A model generated the notes under the pieces. The model did not search any database. It saw nothing but the letters and a program-made list of their open reading frames with translations, and was not told where the DNA came from. Positions 1 to 12,463 of a stretch of 64,000 nt of DNA are shown one piece after another; the stretch's first letter is position 1, and each line of letters opens with the position of its first letter. A program made the position numbers and the translations under genes. The DNA comes from Deroplatys truncata (lineage: Eukaryota; Arthropoda; Insecta; Mantodea; Mantidae): NCBI GenBank assembly GCA_030765065.1, contig CM060978.1:56200421-56264420 (forward strand), written 5' to 3'.

Positions 1-591
1 TCAGGAAATTTTTAAAACTCTAGCAGCCACGTAAATACTTCTGTACATAATACTATAATGCAGAGTCAAATTTTAAGGGCGAATTTTCTCAAAACCTATT
101 TCTCAGCATTCTTATTGCTTAAAATGTTTCATGTACTACTGACTGTTAGCGCCTAATTTTCAATAAAATCTCCAGAATTCTTACCTACTAAAGAGTTCAT
201 TTTTAATTACATAATTACCTTACTTTCGATTAAATATTTGCATAGCTTGATATTTTTAAAACCGAAGACACCTATATAAATGAAAAGGATTTACATGCTT
301 TATTTGAATTTTAAAATATTCCAATCTGGTATTCTTTAATGGTCTATCAAAGCAAAAATAAAAATTAGAGTAGACTGTAATAAACCACTAGAGTGCGGAG
401 TGTTTTAAATTTGTCCATAAAATTCGTTAAATCAAGAACAAAAAAAAAATAATCTCTCTAAAGTAAATGCACAAAGCTCATTGAAAATTTCTATATTACA
501 TCCTCAATCCGAGATAATTTATTAAGCTTCCTCACAGGTGCATTGTTGAAATAACTAATGAGCCCCTACCTTCCAAAAATTCACACTCTTT
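1..591. other. AT-rich DNA, no gene seen
   Basis: Stops are dense in all frames and there is no recognisable transposon end or tRNA-like box. A run of nine or more A lies near 439. The stretch ends where an AB element begins inside a T-containing sequence. Confidence 0.5.
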
Positions 592-1953
592 ACTTTCTCT
601 ACTACGTATAGTAAGTAGGGGAAGTATTGTATTTCACCCAAAAATTCGTTACCGAGATTTCACCGGAAATATATGTTTTGAGACCCCCGTGAATCCAAAA
701 AAAAAAAAAAACAGATTTTTGGAAACATGTCCGTGTGTGTGACTGAACAGCATAACTCGGAAACGAACAGTTGCATAAACATCAAACTTGGTATTTAGAT
801 TCAGTATCTTCCAGAGATGCGACACGAAGGTTTTCAAGAAAATCCCCCACCGCAGATTACCCTTTACATGGAACATTTTTCGAAAATTTTAATTTTCTAA
901 GAAATGGCTCAAACGATTTTGGCTAAAATATCATATGTTTAATATATTTTCATGACAAAATGTATATCTTGAATTTTCTGGGAATGTCTCCAAAAGTGTT
1001 CTTCATTGTGAACGACTTTTGCATAACTGGTAAACCATAAAAATTTTACTACACAAAAAATGTAGATCGCGTTAAAATACACAATTTATGTCATACTTTT
1101 TTTGTTGTTGTTGAGCGAACCATTTTCGAGATATTGCTTGTTATTCCCCAAATTTTTCAATACTTATTTTCTCAAATGGGAATTCGTTATTCATTTCTTT
1201 TATTGGATATGCAAAGAGTATTAATCTGTGGCAAAGAGAATGGTGCTGCACCTAGCAACCAGCTATTAAGAGATATGTATGTGCTTAAAGGCTACTGTAT
1301 TTCTATATTGTCCTTGCAAATACAAAACAAGGGGAACATAGTACGCCTTAAGCGATAGTCAAATGTTTTTAGAACTGGTCGCTATGTGTAAAATGTAATT
1401 CTCTTTGCATGTCAAAAGATCGTTTTTGCAAATGTTTATCTCGATTAATATGAAATAAATAGAGAATAAGAGTTTTTAAAAATAGTTTGTACAATAGTAG
1501 GGAGAGTCATGTGAGTTTATTTTTTTGTCCTGCTAATGCAAAGAGAACCACATAGCAACCAGCTCTTAAAATATTTGACTATCACTTATAGCCTAGCAAT
1601 TCCCCTTGCATCTACAAGAAAATTAGCAATAAGATTAACATCTTGATTAACATGAAGCATATGGAGAATAGGCGTTTGTAAAAATAGTTTGTACAAGAGT
1701 AGAGAAAGTCATGTGAGTGTAACATCAGATTTTTTTATGTCCTGGACATACAAAGAGAATGGAATGCGCCATATAGCAACCAGCTCTTAAAAGACTTGAC
1801 TATCGCTTAAATACTACCATATTCCCCTTGCACCTACAAGAAAATTAGAAATAAGATTAACATCTCGATTAACATGAAGCAAATAGAGAATGAGCGTTTG
1901 TAAAAATACTTTGTACAAGAGTAGAGAAAGTCATGTGAGTATAACACATCAGA
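592..1953 (+). mobile_element. AB element with three B modules (A-B'-B-B)
   Basis: Module A starts at ACTTTCTCTACT (592), followed by the hairpin CTACTACGTATAGTAAGTAG and the CCACCCAAAAATTCG block usual in this family. It runs to about 1195. It is followed by a variant B' (about 1195-1515) carrying an inverted duplication of B sequence, then two ordinary B modules (about 1523-1731 and 1737-1953), each ending in the conserved ATCAGA and an oligo-T. The GT microsatellite is very short here. No protein is credible. The extra B modules fit nested insertion in oligo-T tracts, where a second copy later lost its A part, but unequal exchange could also explain them. Confidence 0.75.
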
Positions 1954-2399
1954 TTTTTACAATTATTTCCCAAAATAATAATATTGAAATATTGCATTAG
2001 TTTCGTCACAAAATGAAATATACTGTTACGTAGTCTGGCTCCGCTTCTGGATAGCGCGAGTCCTTCAGCGCTAGCCGGCACATGATTGATAGGAGAGAGA
2101 GGGATGGCGCTCCTAGCTAAGAAAACGCCTATAAGGCTAATCGAGAGATATGGCGAAGCTTCGACACTGACCTTCGCTTCCCCTTGTCGGCTTACGAAGT
2201 TTTCAGAAAGCAAGCTAGTGCGGGATAGAGAGGAGTGTTTTCCCCACAGTCAGCAAGTTGTAGATGTGACGCGCAGTGCGAGTTCTGGAGCGTCAACGAG
2301 AGGAGTCCTGTGTTCGGCACTCCCGTGAGTGACCGGAAGAATTCGAATTCGACGCTGAAGTGGAAGATATAGATAACGAATTTTTTTGTCGACTTTTTG
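1954..2399. other. unassigned segment, possible LTR or element edge
   Basis: From about 2024 (TGTTACGTAGTCTGGC) the base composition becomes markedly richer in GC than both flanks, up to about 2340. The TGTTACG opening would suit an LTR, but no matching end, primer-binding site or second copy occurs in the window. The open frames here are short and resemble no family I know. Confidence 0.3.
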
Positions 2400-4532
2400 T
2401 GGACCTCCCGCACGTCAGCGAAAATAATTATTGTGCAATTGAGAAGAATGCCTTCATTGTTTCCCAAAATCTCTTCCCTTAAGAAGTTGCAGTATCCTGG
2501 TTCCAATGTTAGCATCATTTTCAAGATCTTCCCTGGTTATAGAAAAAGTCTCTTTCTTAACAGGAATTGGCAGTCAAAAAGGTTATGCGAGGCAGTTTCC
2601 TCGTCCTCAAAGCCAATTCATTAGCTATGCCTGCTTCCTTTACCAAGGAATGCAGTCTAATAACAGATATGGTTTCAAATTCTTCTGGTTCTTCTTCCCA
2701 GAAGCAATATATCTCCTAGGAGCATATAATGTGCTGGGCTATTTAAGTTTCTTTTTTGCACAATCTGTAATTGTGCTCTGCCCTGAAACACTCCCATCTT
2801 ATTAAGATGTTTTTTCACGGATAATGTCCTGTAAGAAATACAATAATTGTTACATTTAAGTAAGCTTTCAGCTCTTTTCTTATATGGTTTTCTAATAAAT
2901 AGTTTACCACGTTTGTTTCCTGGAGTTTTCAGCCAGGTTTTATGATCTACTTTGGGTCAGTTCTTAATAGCCTCTCTTACTAAACATCGAGATGTTCCTA
3001 GAGCCAGCTCTGGCCCTATAAATTGTGAAGTTGCTCCTTGTCTTGCAAGTTCACCAATTTTTCATTTCCCTCTATGCCACTATGACCCGCTACTCAGATG
3101 AATTGAGCTTCTCAATTCTGCCAAGCTTGTGAGCATGTTTAGACAGTTTAAAAGAGTCCTGACGTTACCTTATGACTACTTAGAGCCTTAAGTGCAGCCT
3201 GGCTATCCGAGAAGATAAGGATCTGTTTACCAGTGGAAACTCCCCTTATGTTTTCATGTATGCATTGAAGAATAGCATAAATTTATATTTCAAAATCAGT
3301 AGCACATTCACTCAAGGGAAGAAAAAGAGCTTTTTGTACCCTGGCCTTATGCTTGTAGATTCCTACTTAACGTAGATGTTTCTTGAAGTGACCATGTTGA
3401 GAAATTAATGTGACTACTTCCCTTATTCTTGTTCTACCAATCTCGGGAGAGACGAGGAAAGAGAGTTGCATGGACCCAAGACCAGTTTCCTGGCTTATTT
3501 TGTCTATGTTGGGTTTGCCACCTGAGTTGGTGTTTTTCCCTAATCTATGCTTTGGCAGTACGTGTACTGATTCCAGGCACGGGTTCAAGGCCAACATAGG
3601 GCATCTCAATATCCCTTTTAGCCAGCTGATCAGCTTTTACGTTTCTATAAATGCTCCGATGCCCCGGCACCCATCGTATTTCGAACCAGCTATATGATAG
3701 GGAAATCAGGACATTTATGCATTCCTATATTAGTTGATTTTACCTGGTCTGAGAAGAGTGTTTTTAAAGTACTTTGACTGTCTTTGAGGATGAGAATTCG
3801 CTTATCATGGTAACCCAGGATATCAAGTGCTTCTGGCTGAGAAACTGCAATATTTGCCCTTGGAGACAGACCTAATATGCCTGCGCCCGATTGCGTCCCT
3901 ATACGGGATCCATATGTGAACCATACAAGTTGGTTACATCCTTTTTCAGACGTAATTCCTTCCATCCGAGAGTTACCTTAAATGAAGAGAAAGAGTTGAG
4001 TATTCATTAGGTCAGACCGCATACTCAGCACTGGAAGATCCAGGAAATTTAAAATAGAGGCGTGCCCAGTTATTGAACAGCTACCTCTTCAGTTTCTTGT
4101 TTGCATTTGGCGTTAGACAGTGCCCCTGACCTCCGCTTGTAAATGTACATGGGAGGGAGTCCCAGAAGAGTCTCAAATGCGATGGTTGGAGTACTTTTGA
4201 AGGCCCCTGTAATACAAAGACACGCTAGTCTCTGTAGCTTGGTAAACTTACCTCTACAGTAGTTTGTAGTGTTTATCGCCACCAAATGATGGCGCCATAA
4301 GATAGCTGGGACCTAACCATTGCAACATATAGCCAATGGCTGATGTATAGCTTCATGCACAAGTTTGTTTCAATAGTGCGTTTGATGTTTACAATCGACC
4401 ACCTATTCTATGGAGGGTAATATCAATGTATTGATTCGAGGTCAATTTCTTATCCAGTACAAAACCTAGATATTTTACTGACTCTGAATATCCTAGTGGT
4501 ATATTGCCTAGTTTAAGATTTCCTAGGCCTTT
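2400..4532 (-). pseudogene. LINE remnant: RT C-terminus, RNase H (twice), tail domain
   Basis: Read on the minus strand this is the C-terminal part of a non-LTR retrotransposon polyprotein (Jockey/I/R1-like organisation, clade not fixed). In order: end of the reverse transcriptase with SVKYLGFVLDKKL (about 4480-4440); the connector QRLACLCITGAFKSTPT with LLGLPP (4285-4130); RNase H with VWFTYGSRI, GAGI and LKDSQSTLKTL (3965-3690) and a decayed GHxxxxxNxxAD-like segment (about 3675-3600); then a GH-x-HL motif near 3390. After that a second RNase H begins: YAILQCIHENIRG, IFSDSQAALKAL and VAGHSGIEGNE (about 3360-3030), and the tail ETASHNLFDCQFLLRKR (about 2610-2550). The expected catalytic Asp of FTDGS is Tyr in the first copy. 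Many stops and frameshifts show it is dead. The upstream side is cut by an LTR at 4533. Confidence 0.8.
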
Positions 4533-5455
4533 TGAGGCAGTATTTTTAACATTTAAATGATTTCAGTCTAACTATATAATATAAAACATAATAACAGGCC
4601 GCCTTAAAGCAATATGTGTATAAATAACATATAAAAGTATGTAACAGTCATTTATTATGTTTATATTATTATGTACATGTGTAATAATGTTATGTGAATG
4701 TATTACATAATTTAATAGATAATGTAGAAGCTGTGAGAACAGAGGCCGAAAGTTGCTAATAATGAGGTAACCTTGAGGCAATAATGAATTGGAAAGTTTA
4801 ATAATGCTACTAGTAGTTCTTGGAAACAGTACCTGTGTAATATTTTTAAAACAGTTTATAAATAGCCAATCAACAACTAGAAAAGCTAAAAGTTAAATGA
4901 AAGTATTCTATTGGAGTAGGATTAGCCAATAAGAGACCTGAAATAAATGAAATTTGCAAATTCAGGCGTAGAAGTCAGTTGCTAGTAGACAGCGTTCCTA
5001 ACTGGACGCGAGACGCGTCCTCGAGAAGTTTAATACGTATTCAGTGTGAGATGAAAATTCATTACGGTGAGAATATTATAATGCTTACGTGTTAAAAAAA
5101 GTGCAAGTAATTAATAAATAATCTCACAGCTCTCTATATCAGTGAAGTGTTATTTAATTGTGTGAAGGATTAATAAAAGGAGTGAAGTAAAAGTTATAAT
5201 TTGAGTAAGCCTACATTTTTTAGCCGCTTCACCCCCTACAAAGAGACACGTGTTTCTACATATTAATACTGACGCAGCCGAGGCAAACATAAATATATAT
5301 AATATTTAAAGAAACATAAAAATACAAAGTTGATTTCTAAAACTTGGGGCGAAGGCCACCGGAAATTTTATATCGCACGTGGTTGCAACTACTTCAAGTT
5401 CGGCTCACCAACAGTGGAACTACAATACAACTACTAAAAATAAAGTTCCTTCAAT
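4533..5455 (+). mobile_element. solo LTR-like repeat (LTR-a)
   Basis: Begins TGAGGCAGTATTTTTAAC directly after the LINE remnant, and shares its whole length with copies at 21208-22114, 25783-26711, 51476-52401 (all minus) and 53676-54455 (plus). Shared landmarks are CGTCCTCGAGAAG, a block GAAGTGTTATTTAA, GACGCAGCCGAGG and GGGGCGAAGGCCACCGG. Length (about 920 bp) and the primer-binding-like site next to the copy at 21208 suggest an LTR. No internal coding region follows, so it is a solo or truncated LTR. The 3' border is uncertain by about 20 bp. Confidence 0.6.
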
Positions 5456-5604
5456 TGGCTTTCCATACGTGAAGCAACAACCATTTTTCTCACTTTTGAA
5501 GTCCTCCTGTTGATAAAAGGAACAACTTTTTGCTGGGATTGATGGACAGGGCCTCCTGCATACACCAGTTGTGATTTTTTTCAGTCCATGATTCATTGTG
5601 GAAG

Positions 5605-5762
5605 AGAGAAGAGTAGTAGTGTTTAATGTCCATTCTTACTGCATTCGACACTACAGACTTTGGGCACTGGTGATGCATGAAATGATAATTGGGAAAGGAA
5701 ATTTGGGAGAAACGCTCCAAGCCTAAGTTTAGGGTATCTCCTGGTATTTGCCAAGAAAAGAG
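5605..5762 (-). repeat. SINE 3' part, family S1
   Basis: Matches, in reverse, the body of the tRNA-derived SINE at 58690-58895 (AATGATAATTGGGAAAG, AAATTTGGGA, CTAAGTTTAGGGTA) and continues through the same distal segment as the copy at 26865-27065 (GTGTTTAA, CTTACTGCAT, CACTGGTGATGCATGAAA). The tRNA-like head is missing, so this copy is 5'-truncated. Confidence 0.6.
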
Positions 5763-5774
5763 ATAAGAAAGTCC

Positions 5775-6772
5775 TGTGTTTGACTACTGTTCATTCCAAA
5801 CCAGAGTGCCTTTCACTGAAAACAAACTCTTTGTATTATCCGCGCGAAAGTAGTTCTCAATCCCCGCCCCTAATGGCTGCTTGTTCCCCTCCCACTGCTT
5901 GTTGAACACTATTTAATCTATAAAAAGGCGCCCTGCGTGAGAATCATAGTTCAAAATGCAACCTGAGGTAACAATCAATTTGTAAGTATGCGGCAATGAA
6001 CATTTTACTTACGTTAATCACAATCCTCGTGCAAATGTGCAACACCCAAATCCGAACCCTCCGAAGATGACTCAGCTGCCGTATCAGAATCAGAACTACT
6101 CTCCAAAATAATGACAAGCTCATCCACAATTCCACAGCACTGTCGCACTTCAAACAAGTTCCCACATTTTATCCTCTTCTATGTTGTATTATGTCTGTTT
6201 ATATTCCCTGCTCGCTTTCGTTACACTTCTCACTGAAACGCCTGTAAAATCCGATATTAGTTTCGTAATATCAATAATGCAAGTGTCGGGTATAATAGTG
6301 AGTTGAATATATGAAGTATTGTTTGTTTTTAGCCACTTTTTAACTGTTTCCCCCTTCTGTGTTTGAACAGTTTATTTGCACTACACGCACCTTCCTCTGC
6401 CATGTGAGCTCAAATTCCAACTGACTAAATCACAAGATTTGACCTGAGCTGAGCATGTGTGTGTTAGTGTATTATGAATGACTGTTCGCTTATCATATAT
6501 CCTGTGTTATGCAAAGTGTTTATTCGGTACCCAGATAGCACCTCTGGGAATTCATTGCTGCATTTCTTGTGTATGTAAGAGAGTGGCAGTCGTGCATGTC
6601 GGATGATATTAACAAGCAAGATGCTCTCTGCGTTAGCGCAATAGCAGGCGAAAATCATATTTTGTAATCTCTTAGCAGCTAGTATGTATCCATTACCTTT
6701 AACGATGAGTTATTATGATAACCGCAATAAAATGTGCAGTTCTATACCTTTCCTGCTCTAATATTTCATAAC

Positions 6773-6828
<56 letters not shown>

Positions 6829-6940
6829 GGAACTACTTACGTTGGCGTAAGAGTATATTCTTGGGTTCGTGACAAGCCGAAGCACGTGCTTCTGTTTACA
6901 TCAGAGGGAACTCTGGTTTGGAATGGACAATAGTAACTGA
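5775..6940. mobile_element. possible DNA transposon with imperfect inverted ends
   Basis: CATTCCAAACCAGAGTGCC (about 5793-5811) recurs inverted at about 6909-6927 (GGGAACTCTGGTTTGGAATG), with similarity extending to roughly 40 bp per arm. Between them the minus strand at about 6155-6025 reads an acidic peptide, DELVIILESSSDSDTAAESS followed by SEGSDLGVAHLHEDCD, and then GTAAGT, a donor-like splice site. Acidic N-termini of this sort occur in several transposase families, but no catalytic domain is seen, so the superfamily is open. A TA microsatellite lies at 6777-6826. Confidence 0.4.
6777..6826. repeat. (TA)n microsatellite
   Basis: About 25 uninterrupted TA units inside the possible DNA transposon at 5775-6940. 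Confidence 0.95.
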
Positions 6941-7865
6941 TGAGAAGAGAGAGGATGCTGCTTTGCGCGTGGTTTGTTGTAACGTTATGTGCAGGGAAAA
7001 ACTGAAGAGTGGTTAGGAATAAATTAGGCAAAATCACGGTATATTCCCCATATTAATTATAATAACGGAGGCAAGGTTGGAAGGTTTTATCTACCACTAA
7101 CAGCTTGAAGAGTACTTATAGCAACAGTATACCAACATCACCGTAGTTGGCACCACTGGTGGTAGTAGTAGTCGAAGATTAGAATACCGCGTCGTTACAC
7201 AACTGACGACAGATGGCCCCCAGCAAGGAGGGCTAAATAATTGAAGCTGATATTTGGGCAACAGTAATCACTGTGTCGTACTTTAAGCGCAGAATTGCCT
7301 ATCATTAGAAAACTTTGGAAATCAGTCGCTACTAAATTTGAATTTGGTCAAGGCCTTTCTTTGCTGTTACAAGAAAGGAGTTAGTGGTACGTTCGGTCTA
7401 TATACGAAGGTTATTTTTAAAATTCTCGGAATGACCCACAGATTGCAGCAATCAGTATTGTTTTCAACATCAGCCATTATGTATAGAAACATCTGTGCAG
7501 TTACATAGAGGTTGTTCAAGAATCATAGTTGTTTGTTACACTGCAAACGTGTGAATAGGAAACATGGAAAATATTGAACATCATTTGGTTATTAATTACT
7601 TCGCATTGAAGGGATGGATGGAACAGAAATCCATGCTGATACGACAAACACATTAGGGGACTGTTGCCAAGTTTTGAAAAATAAATGACGAGAAATCTTT
7701 TATGCATGACATTTATGGTTTCGTCGTTGAAGATCAAAATTTGTACATTATAGCATTATACTGGGCAAAAGTTGATGGTATAGCTTCCCCTACCTCGTTA
7801 TATTAGTTTACGTAGCAAATACATAGTGAAATAATCTGAATTTTGATTAATCATTTACAATTTTT
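6941..7865. other. unassigned DNA, no gene seen
   Basis: Short open frames only. The segment 7140-7250 (GGTGGTAGTAGTAG and nearby) has higher GC content but no protein likeness that I recognise. It ends at an old AB element start at 7866. Confidence 0.4.
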
Positions 7866-8482
7866 ATTCTCCCTACTATATATAGTAAGTTTCCACCCAA
7901 AACTTCGATACTGAGATTTCATCGGAAATACATGTTTTGAGGTACACTGAGTCCAAATAAAGCCTTTTTGGAAACATGTCCGTCTGTGTCTGTCACTGTG
8001 AACTGTATAATTCAAAAACGAATAGTGAATAAATGCCAATCTTGGTACTTGAGTTTATTGTCTTTTCCAAGAATGCGACACGAAGTTTTTCTAGAAAGTC
8101 CCCCACCCCAAACTTCCCTTTATATGGAACATTTTTCGAAAATTTTGATGTTCTCAAAATGGCTCTGAACGATTTTGTTAAAAATATCGTATTTAAGATA
8201 TTTTCGTGGCAAATGAAATGTATATCTTAAATTTCTGTGAATGTCTCCACTCTGAATGACTAGCATAACTGGTAAACCGTAAGAGATAGACAAAATTTTA
8301 CTACACAAAAAATGTAGAGCGCGTTAAAATACACAATTTATTACCTACTGTTTTTACTTTCTCTACTACGTATAGTAAGTAGGGGAAGTATTGCATTCCA
8401 CCCAAAAATTCGATACCGAGATTTCACCGGAAATACATGTTTTGAGACCCCCTGAATCCAAAAAAAGCATTTTTGGAAACAT

Positions 8483-8483
8483 G

Positions 8484-8519
<36 letters not shown>

Positions 8520-8522
8520 TGT
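8483..8522. repeat. (GT)n microsatellite within module A1
   Basis: A GT run with an occasional CTGT unit, between CATGTCC and GAACAGCATAACT. The same position holds a GT tract in the other young A modules of this array (about 9115-9180, 9770-9820, 10646-10713, 11306-11363). It is a fixed part of the element, and its length differs between copies. Confidence 0.9.
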
Positions 8523-11500
8523 GAACAGCATAACTAAAAAACGAACAGTCGGATAAACACCAAACTTGGTATTTAGGTTCAGTATCTTCCAGAGATGCGA
8601 CACGAAGGTTTTCAAGAAAATCCCCCCACCCCAGACTACCCTTTACATGGAAAATTTTTCGAAAATTTTAATTTTCTCAAAAATGGCTCTAACGATTTTT
8701 ATTAAAATATCATATGTTTAATATATTGTCATGAGAAATGAAATGTATATCTCGAATTTTCTGGGAATGTCTCCAAAAGTATTCTTCATTGTGAACGACT
8801 TTTGCATAACTGGTAAACAATAAGAGATAGACAAACCTTTACTACACAAAAAATGTAGATCGCGTTAAAATACACAATTTATGTCATATACATTTCTTTT
8901 GTAGAGTGAACCATTTTCGAGATATTGCTTGTTATTCCCTTAAATTTTCCAATACTTATACTTTTTCTCAAATTCGTTATTCATTACTTTCTCTACTACG
9001 TATAGTAAGTAGGGGAAGTATTGCATTCCACCCAAAAATTCGATACCGTGATTTCACCGGAAATACATGTTTTGAGACCTCCTGAATCCAAAAAAAGCAT
9101 TTTTGGAAACATGTCCGTGTGTGTGTCTGTGTGTGTGTGTGTCTGTGTGTGTGTGTGTGTCTGTGTGTGTGTCTGTGAACAGCATAACTCAAAACTAACA
9201 GTCGGATAAACACCAAACTTGGTATTTACGTTCAGTATCTTCCAGAGATGCGACACGAAGATTTTCCAGAAAATCCCCCCACCCCAGACTACCCTTTACA
9301 TGGAACATTTTTCGAAAATTTTAATTTTCTCAAAAATGGCTTTAACGATTTTGATGAAAATATCATATGTTTAATATAATGTCATGAAAAATGAAATGTA
9401 TATCTCGAAATTTCTGGGAATGTCTCCAAAAGTATTCTTCATTATGAACGACTTTTGCATAACTGGTAAACCATAAGAGATAGACAAAATTTTACTACAC
9501 AAAAAATGTAGATCGCGTTAAAATACACAACTTATATCATATACATTTTTTTTGTTGAGTGAACAGTTTTCGAGATATTGCTTGTTATTTCCTTAAATTT
9601 TCCAATACTTATACTTTTTCTCAAATTCGTTATTCATTTTTACTTTCTCTACTACGTATAGTAAGTAGGGGAAGTATTGCATTCCACCCAAGAATTCGAT
9701 ACCGAGATTTCACCGGAAATACATGTTTTGAGACCTCCTGAATCCAAAAAAAGCATTTTTGGAAACATGTCCGTGTGTGTGTCTGTGTGTCTGTGTGTGT
9801 GTGTGTCTGTGTGTGTGTGAACAGCATAACTCAAAAACGAACAATCGGATAAACACCAAACTTGGTATTTAGGTTCAGTATCTTCCAGAGATGCGACACG
9901 AAGGTTTTCAAGAAAATCCCCCCACCCCAGACTACCCTTTACATGGAACATTTTTCGAAAATTTTAATTTTCTCAAAAATGGCTCTAACGATTTTGTTTA
10001 AAATATCATATGTTTAAGATAATGCCATGAGAAATGAAATGTATATCTCGAATTTTCTGGGAATGTCTCCAAAAGTATTCTTCATTGTGAACGACTTTTG
10101 CATAACTGGTAAACCATAAGAGATAGACAAAATTTTACTACACAAAAAATGTTGATCTCGTTAAAATACACAACTTATGTTATATACATTTCTTTTGTTG
10201 AGTGAACCGTTTTCGAGATATTGCTTGTTATTCCCTTAAATTTTCCAATACTTATACTTTTTCTCAAATTCGTTATTCATTTTTTTATGTCCTGGACTTG
10301 CAAAGAGAATGGAATTCGACACATAGCAACCAGCGTTAAAATATTTGACCATCGCTTAAAAGCTACCATATTCCCCTTGCATCTACAAGAAAATTAGCAA
10401 TAAGATTGACATCTCGATATCTCGATTAACATAAAGCATATGGAGAATAGGCGTTTGTAAAAATAGATTGTACAAGAGTAGAGAAAGTCATGTGAGTGTA
10501 ACACATCAGATTTTTTTACTTTCTCTACTACGTATAGTAAGTAGGGGAAGTATTGCATTCCACCCAAAAATTCGATACCGAGATTTCACCGGAAATACAT
10601 GTTTTGAGACCTCCTGAATCCAAAAAAAGCATTTTTGGAAACATGTCCGTGTGTGTGTGTCTGTGTGTGTGTCTGTGTGTCTGTGTGTGTGTCTGTGTGT
10701 GTGTGTGTCTGTGAACAGCATAACTCAAAAACGAACAGTCGGATAAGCACCAAACTTGGTATTTAGGTTCAGTATCTTCCGGAGATGCGACACGAAGGTT
10801 TTCAAGAAAATCCCCCCACCCCAGACTACCCTTTACATGGAAGATTTTTCGAAAATTTTTATTTTCTCAAAAATGGCTCTAACGATTTTGATGAAAATAT
10901 CATATGTTTAAGATAATGTCATGAGAAATCAAATGTATATCTCGAATTTTCTGGGAATGTCTCCAAAATATTCTTCATTGTGAACGACTTTTGCATAACT
11001 GGTAAACCATAAGAGATAGACAAAATTTTACTACACAAAAAATGTAGATCGCGTTAAAATACACAACTTATGTCATATACATTTCTTTTGTTGAGTGAAC
11101 CGTTTTCGAGATATTGCTTGTTATTTCCTTAAATTTTACAATACTTATACTTTTTCTCACATTCGTTATTCATTTTTACTTTCTCTACTACGTATAGTAA
11201 GTAGGGGAAGTATTGCATTCCACCCAAAAATTCGATACCGAGATTTCACCGGATATACATGTTTTGGAACCTCCTGAATCCAAAAAAAGCATTTTTGGAA
11301 ACATGTCCGTGTGTGTGTCTGTGTGTGTGTGTGTCTGTGTGTGTGTCTGTGTGTGTGTCTGTGAACAGCATAACTCAAAAACGAACAGTCGGATAAACAC
11401 CAAACTTGGTATTTAGGTTCAGCATCTTCCAGAAATGCGACACGAAGGTTTTCAAGAAAATCCCCCCACCCCAGACTACCCTTTACATGGAACATTTTTC

Positions 11501-12463
11501 GAAAATTTTAGTTTTCTCAAAAATGGCTCTAACGATTTTGATGAAAATATCATATGTTTAAGATAATGTCATGAGAAATGAAATGTATGTCTCGAATTTT
11601 CTGGGAATGTCTCCAAAAGTATTCTTCATTGTGAACGACTTTTGCATAACTGGTAAACCATAAGAGATAGACAAAATTTTACTGCACAAAAACTGTAGAT
11701 CGCGTTAAAATACACAACTTATGTCATATACATTTCTTTTGTTGAGTGAACCGTTTTCGAGATATTGCTTGTTATTTCCTTAAATTTTCCAACACATACT
11801 TTTTCTCAAATTCGTTATTCATTTTTTTTATGTCCTGGACATGCAAAGAGAATGGAATGCGCCACATAGCAACCAGCGTTAAAATATTTGACTATCGCTT
11901 AAAAGCTACGATATTTCCCTTGCATCTACAAGAAAATTACCAATAAGATTGACATCTAGATATCTCGATTAACTTGAAGCATATGGAGAATGGGCGTTTG
12001 TAAAATTAGATTGTACAAGAGTAGAGAAAGTCATGTGAGTGTAACACATCAGATTTTTTATGTCCTGGACATGCAAAGAGAATGGAATGCGCCACATAGC
12101 AACCAGCGATAAAATATTTGACTATCGCTTAAAAGCTACCATATTCCCCTTGCATCTACAAGAAAATTACAAATAAGATTGACATCTCGATATCTCGATT
12201 AATATGAAGCATATGGAGAATAGGCGTTTGTAAAAATAGATTGTACAAGAGTTGAGAAAGTCATGTGAGTGTAACACATCAGATTTTTTTTTATGTCCTG
12301 CACATGCAAAGAGAATGGAATGCGCCACATAGCAACCAGCGTTAAAATATTTGACTATCGCTTAAAAGCTACCATATTCCCCTTGCATCTACAAGAAAAT
12401 TACCAATAAGATTGACATCTCGATATCTCGATTAACATGAAGCATATGGAGAATAGGCGTTTT

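Noticed and set aside
2086-2524. Overlapping open frames on both strands next to the LINE
   Set aside because: The minus frame from 2524 to about 2400 is the end of the LINE tail. The others are shadows in a GC-richer patch.
11166-11495. Minus-strand open frame of 109 codons with a Thr-His/Gln-Thr-His-rich middle, repeated in many AB copies
   Set aside because: The frame stays open only because the GT tract has no stops. It starts and ends at different points in different copies, is broken by small indels, and encodes no recognisable domain.
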